A stretch of 64,000 nt of DNA from Bacillus sp. WMMC1349 (GTDB lineage Bacteria; Bacillota; Bacilli; Bacillales; Bacillaceae): positions 249,001 through 313,000 of the forward strand of contig NZ_JABJUQ010000007.1 in NCBI RefSeq assembly GCF_013155385.1. Direction: 5' to 3'. Of the stretch, positions 24,824-32,480 are shown piece by piece. Both the position numbers and the translations under genes were made by a program. The stretch's first letter is position 1; the number at the start of each line of letters is the position of its first letter. The notes under the pieces were generated by a model. The model saw only the letters and a program-made list of their open reading frames with translations. It had not been told where the DNA came from and ran no database searches.

Positions 24824-26329
24824 ATGTTGAGTACACTTCAGCACTTTATCTACTATCATATGGAAAAATCAGCTGAATTGGAAGCATTGTCTGGCGGGGA
24901 CAGAACATTGTCGTTTATGGAGTATCATGATCGGGTCAACAAATTGGCTCAGTTTTTGCTAGAGAAAGGTGTTCAAAAGGGAGATTGTATTGCGATATTG
25001 TGTAAAAACAATCATCATTTCCCGGTTATTTTACTTGGGGCATTGAAAATCGGTGCGGTCGTTGTTCCATTAAGCTGGCAGCTGACTACTTATGAAGTAG
25101 AGGGAATTTTGAAAAATAGTCAGCCAAGTGCCATCTTTTATGACAGAGAATTTGCTCCTGTTTTTTCACCGCTCGGTCAATACCTTCAGTCGTCACTTAT
25201 GATTGAAGCTGGAATTGGAATGAATACAACAGAAGAGTTTGAAGATATTTTTATGAAGCGACCATCTCAGCTAACCATAGAGCAGGTGGCAGAAGATGAT
25301 TTGGCATTATTGTTATTCACATCAGGGACGACCGGGAATCCAAAAGGCTGTATGGTGAATCATGGTAGTTTGGCTACCTATTTAACGGATCTACGTATCA
25401 ATGGAAAGCAACATAGGGGTACCCGGTTTTTAGCGTGTCATCCTTTATATCATATGAGCTCACTTAATCATATTCTTCAAGGTGCCTTTGGGGGAGTTAC
25501 ACTGCATTTTTTATGGGAACCTAAACCAGTTGAGATTTTACAAGAAATTGAGAAAAAACAGATTCATATGATGATGGCGTTTCCATCTGTTTACACATAC
25601 ATGTTGGAAGAAATGAAAAAACGGCCGTTTAACCTGTCATCAATTAGCGCTTTTATTTCCGGCGGGACAAAGGTTCCGACGCGTTTGTTCAAGGAATTTA
25701 AAGATTATGGAGTGATGATGGTTCAAGGATACGGCAGTACTGAAGCATGGACAGTTAGCTCATGGAGACCTGACATGGGCTGGGACAAAGTCCATTCAGC
25801 CGGAAAACCGATTCCGCGTGTCAGTGTCAAGATCAAAGATCCAAGGACACATGAGGAGCTTCCGCCAGGTGAAGTGGGGGAAGTCGTCATTAAAAGTCCG
25901 TATGTTTTTGCAGGATATTATCAAAACCGACATGCTACAGAAAAAGTGTTGAAAGATGGGTGGTTTTATATGGGGGACTCCGGTTGTCTTGATGAAGAAG
26001 GATTCTTGCATATAACAGGTCGCTATAAAGATATTATTGTTTATGGCGGAGATAATATTTATCCTCACCAAGTCGAAGACATTATTGAACAAGTGCCTGG
26101 TGTCATTGAGTCTGCTGTCATCGGTGTTCCAGATGAGGTGTATGGCGAGACTCCAAGGGCATATGTTGTAGTAAACGAAACATATCGTCCGGGAAAGGAA
26201 GATATCATATCTTATTGTAAAGAACGGCTAGCAAACTATAAAGTACCTGACATCATATTTGTTAAAAGTCTTCCGAAAAACAGACTAGGCAAAATCGTTA
26301 AGCATGTATTACGGGGGGATTGCATCTGA
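24824..26329 (+). CDS. AMP-binding acyl-CoA synthetase/ligase
   Basis: A 501-aa adenylate-forming enzyme. Motifs: P-loop LLLFTSGTTGNPKG (~160), A5 QGYGSTEAW, A7/A8 YMGDSGCLDEEGF and ITGRYKDIIVYGGDNIYPH, and catalytic Lys in PKNRLGKIVKH at the C-terminus. It activates a carboxylic acid, probably fatty or aromatic, to an acyl-CoA. Its stop overlaps the start of an MFS carrier gene, so the acid may be imported, or the product exported, by that carrier. Confidence 0.9.
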   Translation: MLSTLQHFIYYHMEKSAELEALSGGDRTLSFMEYHDRVNKLAQFLLEKGVQKGDCIAILCKNNHHFPVILLGALKIGAVVVPLSWQLTTYEVEGILKNSQPSAIFYDREFAPVFSPLGQYLQSSLMIEAGIGMNTTEEFEDIFMKRPSQLTIEQVAEDDLALLLFTSGTTGNPKGCMVNHGSLATYLTDLRINGKQHRGTRFLACHPLYHMSSLNHILQGAFGGVTLHFLWEPKPVEILQEIEKKQIHMMMAFPSVYTYMLEEMKKRPFNLSSISAFISGGTKVPTRLFKEFKDYGVMMVQGYGSTEAWTVSSWRPDMGWDKVHSAGKPIPRVSVKIKDPRTHEELPPGEVGEVVIKSPYVFAGYYQNRHATEKVLKDGWFYMGDSGCLDEEGFLHITGRYKDIIVYGGDNIYPHQVEDIIEQVPGVIESAVIGVPDEVYGETPRAYVVVNETYRPGKEDIISYCKERLANYKVPDIIFVKSLPKNRLGKIVKHVLRGDCI

Positions 26330-27540
26330 GTCGGTCATATTATGTTATCTTAATGAGTCAATCTACTACAAATTTAGGATTTGCGCTTTACACAATGCTT
26401 GTCACACTCTATGTTTATAGTGTGACAAGTTCTACAGCGATAGCTTCTATAATCACCTTAATTAGTCTCCTTTTCCGAATGATAGGCAGTGCAACTCTTT
26501 CATTGTTATCAAACCGTCGATCATTTCGATTTTTATTGATCGCTTCACAAAGTGTACAGCTTGTTTTCTTATTATGTTTAGTGTGGTTATTTCGTCAAAG
26601 CTATTCAGATATGCTGACAATTGCTTTCATGTTTTGCATCGTTTCGATCATCTCGTTTTTTAATGGGTGGTTTGCCCCTATAAAAAGCACAATCATTCGC
26701 TCAGTTGTTGTAGAAAACCAAAGAGTTAAAGCGAATGGCTTAATATCTGTAACCGATCAAACGTTTCAATTAATTGGCTGGGCTTTTGGAGGAATCACCT
26801 TATCTTTTTTAGGAAAAGATTTTACATTATGGATCACGATTTCTTTAGTCGTCGTTTCACTTTCCTGTTTGTGTTTTCTACAAATCAAACAGAAGCAAGT
26901 TGCAATGGAATCCCCTTTTAATCGTTTAAAAAAGGGTTGGTCAACTTTATTTCAACATCAAGACCTTAAAGTGTTGCTGGTCATGGATTTAGTGGAATCT
27001 TGGGCAGGTATGATTTGGACGGCGTCTGTTTCGTTAGCATATGTCAGTCAAGTTTTACATAAGGAAGAAGCTTGGTGGGGATATATAAATGGTGCTTATT
27101 ATTTAGGAACAATCATTGGCGGATTTATCATCTTTAAAGTTTCCGATAGACTACAAAAGAACTTACTCTTTTCTATGTTTTTAGGAGCGATTGCATATGG
27201 AGTCTTTACTGTAATATATGGTTTACTTTCAAACCCTTATGTAGCACTCATCTTTGTGCTGTTGATGGGACCTGCTTTTGTTTTGCGTGATTTATGTCAG
27301 GAAACCTTTATTCAAAATTGTCTAGACGAGAATATGTTGGCTGATATCATGGCGGCAAGGTCTACCCTCATTCAGTTGATTTATATGTTATCGATTATTG
27401 GGATCGGTGTGATAACAGATGTGGTTGGGGTTCGTTTCGTATACGTAGCTTGCGGCATTTTACTATTAATAGCCGCTTTTTATGGGACCTTTCATTTCTT
27501 TGGTAGGAGTCCTCGCCAAAAAGAGTCTCTTGATGGTTGA
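26320..27540 (+). CDS. MFS transporter
   Basis: A ~406-aa carrier with about 12 membrane segments (MSQSTTNLGFALYTMLVTL at the start; GYINGAYYLGTIIGGFIIF in the middle), closest in style to macrolide-efflux/MFS_3 proteins. Start unclear: TTG 26320 is 1 nt after GGGGGG, CTG 26326 is well spaced but unusual, and ATG 26353 lacks a ribosome site. Coupled to the synthetase gene. Confidence 0.85.
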   Translation: MHLSRSYYVILMSQSTTNLGFALYTMLVTLYVYSVTSSTAIASIITLISLLFRMIGSATLSLLSNRRSFRFLLIASQSVQLVFLLCLVWLFRQSYSDMLTIAFMFCIVSIISFFNGWFAPIKSTIIRSVVVENQRVKANGLISVTDQTFQLIGWAFGGITLSFLGKDFTLWITISLVVVSLSCLCFLQIKQKQVAMESPFNRLKKGWSTLFQHQDLKVLLVMDLVESWAGMIWTASVSLAYVSQVLHKEEAWWGYINGAYYLGTIIGGFIIFKVSDRLQKNLLFSMFLGAIAYGVFTVIYGLLSNPYVALIFVLLMGPAFVLRDLCQETFIQNCLDENMLADIMAARSTLIQLIYMLSIIGIGVITDVVGVRFVYVACGILLLIAAFYGTFHFFGRSPRQKESLDG

Positions 27541-27684
27541 GGTTGTGAAATGTTTAGAAAATGTTTAAAATGCAGTGGATTTTTCTAGCTTTTTTCAATT
27601 TTGTCTTTAAAATGAATTTTTGATGCGATATAAAGAAGGGGGAGTTCCTTTTGTGGTCATCACTTAAATGGGAGGCAAGTGCAA

Positions 27685-28515
27685 ATGAAAAAAGGTTTAT
27701 GTCTATTGATATTAAGTGTTTTATTGATAGCTGTTCCTGAGTACTCAGCTGTAGCGGCCAATGTTCATGAAGACGAGTATGAACCTAATGATTCCCTTGC
27801 TTTAGCTCATGATATAGGATTGTGGAAATATAAATTGATTTCGGCAACGATCCATAGTGAAAGTGATAAAGATTACTATAAGTTTTATGCCTCAAAAGGA
27901 GATCAACTTGCTATTCATCTCAGGGAAATCCCGGCAAATACAGATTATGATCTTTATTTATTCAAAGATTCCTATCACTACCCTGCCGTAGCCTCTTCCG
28001 AAAGAACAGGCAATCAAAACGAAATAATTCGGTTTGATGTACCTGAATCAGGAAGGTACATTGCGGCTGTACTTTCTAAAAATGGAACATATGCTGGATG
28101 GGGATTTTACAGATTGGAATTCATAGATAGGATTAAAAGCGGTTACTATACCGCAAATCTGTCACCATCATCGATATCCAGTCCAGGAAAAGGAGTCGCT
28201 TCTCCGCTAGCTGTAGCGAACTTGAAAAATGTTTCAACCATTCCTGATGGAGCGATTGTAAAAAGCGTCTCAGCCGAGGGAACGATCTCTCCAAGCCTTG
28301 GTCACACCTATCGAGAAGTACTCAATCAAGAAGAAGGGGTGTGGCACACAACAGTTTCTGGGGGGACAATGTTCCGTGATATGAAAGCGGAACTGGGCTT
28401 ACCTGTTAAAACCATTTGGAATGTCAGGTACTATTCACTTGCTCACAGCCGTTCTACCTGGAGATCACCACAACTGAAGATCAATTATCAATATGATCAA
28501 ACATACGGTTGGTGA
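27685..28515 (+). CDS. secreted protein with PPC domain
   Basis: A 276-aa exported protein. The signal peptide (KKGLCLLILSVLLIAVPEYS) probably ends at AVAA. Residues ~30-125 form a bacterial pre-peptidase C-terminal (PPC) domain: DEYEPNDSLALAHDI, DKDYYKFYASKGDQL, YDLYLFKD, GRYIAAVLSKNG. The C-terminal ~150 residues, rich in Ser, Gly and Tyr, I cannot assign. PPC usually accompanies proteases, but no protease domain is present. GGAGG nine bases before ATG 27685 decides the start. Confidence 0.82.
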   Translation: MKKGLCLLILSVLLIAVPEYSAVAANVHEDEYEPNDSLALAHDIGLWKYKLISATIHSESDKDYYKFYASKGDQLAIHLREIPANTDYDLYLFKDSYHYPAVASSERTGNQNEIIRFDVPESGRYIAAVLSKNGTYAGWGFYRLEFIDRIKSGYYTANLSPSSISSPGKGVASPLAVANLKNVSTIPDGAIVKSVSAEGTISPSLGHTYREVLNQEEGVWHTTVSGGTMFRDMKAELGLPVKTIWNVRYYSLAHSRSTWRSPQLKINYQYDQTYGW

Positions 28516-28569
28516 AATGGGTTAAAATTTGAACGATAAATAAAAATTCACTTTTAGCCATGAAAGGAG

Positions 28570-28740
28570 CTCCCATGACGATTAGAGAGACATGGCAAAA
28601 CTTTCACTTTATACAGAACTATTGATGAACTCAATCGATAAAAACCAGTTATCAAAACATCAGGTAACAGGCGAAACAAGCGCAATGAAATGGTCACCAT
28701 TGATCGACAGCGTTTAAATAGCCAGATGGAAGAGGAGTAA
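28570..28740 (+). pseudogene. possible decayed coding fragment, unidentified
   Basis: One frame reads KTFTLYRTIDELNR, stop, then ~38 open residues ending MEEE. The composition is coding-like but broken, with no start or family match I recognise. It opens a 1.4-kb gene-poor stretch (28516-29962) that also holds a repeat copy, a recombinase-like fragment and a small toxin gene. Confidence 0.2.
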
Positions 28741-28943
28741 ACTCAGAAGGGTATCAAGCTTGCCAAACATCAAAACCTTACAGCTTGTTGTGAAAAAAAC
28801 ATGTATGGAAATGAAATAAGGCGGTTCCCTTTCTGTTTGTAATTCAGGAGCAAGACAGGATAAAAATGAATATTTCTATGAGGGAAAAGTAGTTATTTGG
28901 AGACATTCATAATTTTCGGATTCCTCGAACAAAAAATAAGAAC

Positions 28944-29046
28944 GGGGTTGTCGAAAGTAGTGTGAATGAATAAAAATTGGGAAATTTGCTCGTTGTACCT
29001 GCAGGAGTCTCGCAATTCCCCCTGAATTACGTTGAAACAGCTCCAT
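28944..29046 (+). repeat. truncated MITE-like repeat
   Basis: Begins GGGGTTGTCGAAAGTAGTG and ends GTTGAAACAGCTCC, keeping AAATTTGCTCG and GCAGGAGTCTCGCAATTCCC. The central GC-rich part is deleted. Same orientation as the copy at 51421. Confidence 0.65.
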
Positions 29047-29327
29047 TCTCACCCATGAAAAAGAAACAACATAAATCTCTGGATGATCAGTCCAGGGGAA
29101 ACTAATAACAATCAATCCTCATTTACAAAAAAAGATTGAATGCAAGCTGTTGCTTTTTATTTCCCTTCCTCACGCAATAAACCATAAAATATTGTTCCTT
29201 TTCCGTCCGAAATCCTATGCGGTGAAAAGTCTATATCTTCCATAAGTTTTTATTAAGATACATAAAGAGACACTCGAACCATTAGTAAACAAGTGTTTAT
29301 ATTGTTGTTTTTCTTCATTGAAGGAAA

Positions 29328-29412
29328 TATGACAGTAAAACACATTTGTGAAATCACAAATGTGTCAAGAGCCTCACTATATAGGAAACGATCTAAGGAG
29401 AATACAAATTAA
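29328..29412 (+). pseudogene. possible remnant of a resolvase-type helix-turn-helix
   Basis: A 27-codon frame reads TVKHICEITNVSRASLYRKR, which resembles the C-terminal helix-turn-helix of serine resolvases (VSRxTLYR). Nothing of the catalytic domain remains. Likely a leftover of a mobile element. Confidence 0.3.
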
Positions 29413-29425
29413 GGTTGGTCATAAA

Positions 29426-29453
29426 GAGTGGTATGATAAAATATTCAATGTAC
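29426..29453 (+). promoter_or_regulatory. promoter of the small toxin gene
   Basis: TTGGTC, a 16-nt spacer, then TGATAAAAT (extended -10) lie about 45 bp upstream of the toxin ATG. Good match to a SigA promoter. Confidence 0.5.
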
Positions 29454-29493
29454 AAAGTTTTGGCTCACTCCCGATCGAAAGGGGGTGAGAACT

Positions 29494-29577
29494 ATGTCAA
29501 CTTATCAGTGTTTAACTTTGATGTTTATGTTTGGAGTGTTTATTCTGACATTGTTGACATACCTCAAAAAGAAATAG
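29494..29577 (+). CDS. putative holin-like type I toxin
   Basis: A 27-aa peptide with a single hydrophobic helix (LTLMFMFGVFILTLLTYL) and a KKK tail, starting MSTYQ like TxpA/BsrG and other holin-like small toxins. GAAAGGGGGTGAG (29477-29489) is an exceptionally strong ribosome-binding site, as is usual for these genes. Such peptides insert in the membrane and are silenced by a cis-antisense RNA. The 3' region carries a two-way hairpin and a minus-strand promoter candidate at 29756-29783, fitting an antisense antitoxin that overlaps the end of the toxin mRNA. Confidence 0.65.
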   Translation: MSTYQCLTLMFMFGVFILTLLTYLKKK

Positions 29578-29618
29578 ACCACCCTTGAGACCTGGAAAGT
29601 TACAGGGGTAGTCTATTT
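29572..29618. terminator. two-way hairpin after the toxin gene
   Basis: 13-bp stem with one mismatch starting in the toxin stop-codon region; U-rich on the minus-strand side (TTTCTTTTT). Confidence 0.6.
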
Positions 29619-29673
29619 CAAAAGAAATGATACAATTGAGCTTTGGCCGCTTTTGGCCTGCTTTGTACATTGG

Positions 29674-29712
29674 ACTCGACTGCTGGCAACAGTCGAGTCG
29701 TATTTTTTATTT
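29674..29712 (+). terminator. strong intrinsic terminator
   Basis: ACTCGACTG-CTGGCAA-CAGTCGAGT, perfect 9-bp stem, followed by CGTATTTTTTATTTT. Ends the rightward toxin transcript, giving an mRNA of about 250 nt. Confidence 0.85.
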
Positions 29713-29908
29713 TATGCAATATTTTAGAAGTTAAACTTAATTTAATCCTATATTTATGATAACACAAAAAACAATTCTTGCAATGTACGAGATCTACAAG
29801 TCCGCATCTGGCTGGATGATTCGTTGTTAAATCTGACACCATCTTAAACATAGTTGTTGAGAAAAAGTAATGCAGGCTGTAGCTTGCTTATTTTTTTTAA
29901 AAAAAGTA

Positions 29909-29939
29909 TTGACTCTTCCGTTACGTGATACTTTATAGT
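29909..29939 (+). promoter_or_regulatory. MerR-type promoter with 19-bp spacer
   Basis: TTGACT and TATAGT are separated by 19 bp, the over-long spacing of MerR-family targets. The spacer contains CCGTTACGTGA, close to the TipA/Mta recognition core ACGTNACGT, so the regulator encoded 24 nt downstream likely activates itself. Confidence 0.6.
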
Positions 29940-29962
29940 CAATAAGGAAGGGAGGACACATC

Positions 29963-30709
29963 ATGAAAGTTAAAGAAGTTGCTGATTTAGTCGGCATTAG
30001 TGTGCGCACACTGCATCATTATGATGAAATCGGCTTGTTAACACCAGCTGAGACGACAGAGTCTGGTTATCGACTTTATTCAAATGACGATTTGGAAAAG
30101 TTGCAGCAAATCTTATTTTTTAGAGAGTTAGACTTCCCTTTGAAAAAAATTAAAACGATTCTCGAGAGTCCTTCTTATAACCGGTATGAGGCACTACAGC
30201 TACATCGAAAAATGCTGCTTGAAAAACGGAACCGAATCAATCTCATGATGACGACAATTGACAAAACGATTCAATCTATGAAAGGAGAAATTACTATGAC
30301 AAATGCTGAAAAATTTGCCGGTTTTGATTTCAGTCAAGATCCGTACGAAGCGGAAGCCCGTGATCGATGGGGTGATGACGTCATTGACAAAACCAAAGCT
30401 AAAATGGCTGCTAAATCTAAACAAGAACAAAAAGCGTTCGCACAGCAATTTTCTGAGATTTACGAAAAGCTTGCCGAAGTTCGACAGTGTGCACCTGATT
30501 CAGAACAGGCACAGTCGGCGATTAAGGTATGGTATCAGTTTTTAAATCATGAAACTGGACACCACTACACGCTTGAAGCATTTAAAGGTTTGGGACAGAT
30601 GTATATTGATGATGAACGTTTTACGAAGAACATCGATCAATATGGTGAGGGCTTAGCAAAATTTATGTCTGAGGCCATGACAGTCTTTGCGGAGCGGAAT
30701 GAAGAGTAA
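29963..30709 (+). CDS. MerR-family regulator of the TipA/Mta type
   Basis: A 248-aa activator. MerR helix-turn-helix ([36 protein letters not shown]), a coiled-coil dimer helix (~75-110), and a C-terminal TipAS drug-binding domain (residues ~120-248, ending VFAERNEE). Members bind thiopeptides or diverse drugs and activate multidrug export. No exporter lies next to it; the target may be distant or itself. GGGAGG precedes the ATG. Confidence 0.9.
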   Translation: MKVKEVADLVGISVRTLHHYDEIGLLTPAETTESGYRLYSNDDLEKLQQILFFRELDFPLKKIKTILESPSYNRYEALQLHRKMLLEKRNRINLMMTTIDKTIQSMKGEITMTNAEKFAGFDFSQDPYEAEARDRWGDDVIDKTKAKMAAKSKQEQKAFAQQFSEIYEKLAEVRQCAPDSEQAQSAIKVWYQFLNHETGHHYTLEAFKGLGQMYIDDERFTKNIDQYGEGLAKFMSEAMTVFAERNEE

Positions 30710-30719
30710 ATAGATAGTA

Positions 30720-30747
30720 GGGGCATTGTGAAAAGATGCCCCTTTCT
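30720..30747 (+). terminator. intrinsic terminator
   Basis: GGGGCAT-TGTGAAAAG-ATGCCCC followed by TTTCTGT, just after the MerR-type gene. Confidence 0.75.
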
Positions 30748-30810
30748 GTATGTGTTAAGCTGCTCTTCGAAACCCCACATCCATCAAAATGAAATTTTTT
30801 ACATTTAAAG

Positions 30811-31218
30811 CTAAATAACTTCTTTTTTACCTCGGTTTACTTTAATAACGTATGTTTTGGCTGCAAGGTCATGCAAGCCTTGTTTTTTTGTGTGAAAAGC
30901 AACTACGAGAAAAAGAAGCCTAATGAACAGCTGAATCAATAAAAAGAGAAAGCCTCTAACTACAGCCTGCCAAACTTTAATTCGTTGTCCATTTTTAGCC
31001 GAAACAATGCGAAGTCCAAAAACCACTTTCCCTATCGTACCTTGTAGCTTTGTTAAGGGAAGAAGGAAGATGTATGAAATGATAGAAACCAATAAGACGA
31101 TGGTTCCATCAGTATCACTGAAGAGACTATAATCAAAAATAATAGTAGTTAAAATAACAATTAATACAACATCGACAAGAAAAGCGCCGACGCGAATCCA
31201 AAAACCTGCAAACTTCAT
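30811..31218 (-). CDS. RDD-family membrane protein
   Basis: A 135-aa protein with the RDD signature: FWIRVGAFLVDVVLIVILTT with conserved Arg and Asp in TM1, then TIGKVVFGLRIVSAKNG and RGFLFLLIQ. Three to four membrane spans. Some RDD proteins act in ion transport; the role here is unknown. AAGGAAG before ATG 31218 is preferred to the ATG at 31245. Confidence 0.82.
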   Translation of the reverse strand: MKFAGFWIRVGAFLVDVVLIVILTTIIFDYSLFSDTDGTIVLLVSIISYIFLLPLTKLQGTIGKVVFGLRIVSAKNGQRIKVWQAVVRGFLFLLIQLFIRLLFLVVAFHTKKQGLHDLAAKTYVIKVNRGKKEVI

Positions 31219-31383
31219 TGTGTATTTCTTCCTTCCATTTTTCAAATAACATTATCCATCTTATAGCTTAATAACCATTTTGAAAATAGGATATTCACCC
31301 TATTTTACGACTTGCCGATTTTCCTCCCGTTCAAAGTTTTGATAGAATAAATAAGTTATAGTTTAGTATACGGAGGTTTCATT

Positions 31384-32415
31384 GTGAAAAAAGTAAAGAG
31401 AAATATGCCTTGCCCTTGTGGTAGTGGACTAAAATATAAAAAGTGCTGTGGCCATACAAATGCTAATTTACAAATTGTTGTGGAGCGGGAGCTGAAGCAA
31501 CTGCAAAAAGATGTCATGGAATTTGCTTTTACAGTACATAAAGAGACACTTGATCAATTCCTACATCAATATTCTTTTTTAGCAGATTTAGAGGAATCAG
31601 CACAAAAAATATCGATTTTTAACTTAGGCGTATGGGGGGTCTTTTCACAGCCGTTAGCAAAGGGAGGATTGACGATTTTCGAAGATTATTTAAAAGAAAA
31701 CGACTCCTCTATTCTTAGGTCACAAACGAAAGAAGCTATTCAATCATGGAAAGATCTCGTCCCAGCTTTATTAAGGGTGATCGATATAGCAGACCATGAG
31801 ATGCATTTTGAAGATACTATTTCTAAAGAACCACTCATCATGAAAATGAGTATGAAGCGAGAAGGACCATTTATCGGTGATTATGTTCTTGGTTTTCCGA
31901 TCAAAATTGGCGATCATAAAGAATTTTTCCTGCAATTTACCATCTATCCTAAAAAGCTGATTAAAAAGATAGAAGGGGCTTTGAAACCGTTTAGTGGAGA
32001 AACAAAGCAGTTCATGAAAGAAAAATTCCCGCAATTTTTAATGAAACTCTGTCATGCTAAAGAAGGATCTTCTCAAGAAATTGAATGGGCTAATGAGATG
32101 GAAAAAGAAACAGCGCATGTTATCGAAAAGGGATTGCTTACTGAAGGTCATTCAGAGGCATTTATTTCTTGGGCGATCGGTCTTTGGCAATCGTACTGCA
32201 CTAAAAAATCGCCAATCATTAAAAAAGCTGAAGCTTTTGCTGCTGCTTTAGAGTATTTTATCCATTCGGTTTCCAAATCAGAAAAATCAGTATCACAAGC
32301 TAAGCTTGCGAAAAAATACGGTGTGAGTGCTTCAACTGTGTCAAATCGTTTTAAGGATATTGAAGTTGTCTTGAAAGAAGAACTAGATCAATATCTTGAA
32401 CAGCTACCTTGTTAA
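31384..32415 (+). CDS. SEC-C zinc-motif protein with C-terminal helix-turn-helix
   Basis: A 343-aa cytoplasmic protein. It opens with a SEC-C motif (PCPCGSGLKYKKCCG) that binds one zinc ion, as at the SecA C-terminus. The middle ~250 residues are helical and unassigned. The end has AKLAKKYGVSASTVSNRFK, a clear helix-turn-helix. GTG start with GGAGG upstream. A large methyltransferase gene follows after 65 nt, separated by a small hairpin. The pair may work on RNA, ribosomes or transcription; unproven. Confidence 0.75.
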   Translation: MKKVKRNMPCPCGSGLKYKKCCGHTNANLQIVVERELKQLQKDVMEFAFTVHKETLDQFLHQYSFLADLEESAQKISIFNLGVWGVFSQPLAKGGLTIFEDYLKENDSSILRSQTKEAIQSWKDLVPALLRVIDIADHEMHFEDTISKEPLIMKMSMKREGPFIGDYVLGFPIKIGDHKEFFLQFTIYPKKLIKKIEGALKPFSGETKQFMKEKFPQFLMKLCHAKEGSSQEIEWANEMEKETAHVIEKGLLTEGHSEAFISWAIGLWQSYCTKKSPIIKKAEAFAAALEYFIHSVSKSEKSVSQAKLAKKYGVSASTVSNRFKDIEVVLKEELDQYLEQLPC

Positions 32416-32425
32416 AAATATATCA

Positions 32426-32454
32426 TCGTCTGCCGACTTTAAGAGTCGGGCAGG
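32426..32454 (+). promoter_or_regulatory. hairpin between the SEC-C and methyltransferase genes
   Basis: GTCTGCCGACT-TTAAG-AGTCGGGCAGGC forms a GC-rich stem with one bulge, with no T-run after it. It could adjust the ratio of the two products or mark an mRNA processing site. Confidence 0.4.
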
Positions 32455-32480
32455 CGGACTTAAAAAAGAGGGAAGACGTT

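Larger units (their letters stand above)
29570..29748 (-). ncRNA. candidate antisense antitoxin RNA
   Basis: A minus-strand promoter candidate (-35 TTGCAA at 29778-29783, 16 nt, -10 TATCAT at 29756-29761) would start a ~180-nt RNA. It would end at the two-way hairpin AAATAGACCACCC/GGGTAGTCTATTT, after which the minus strand reads TTTCTTTTT. It would overlap the 3' end of the toxin mRNA. Inferred. Confidence 0.4.
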
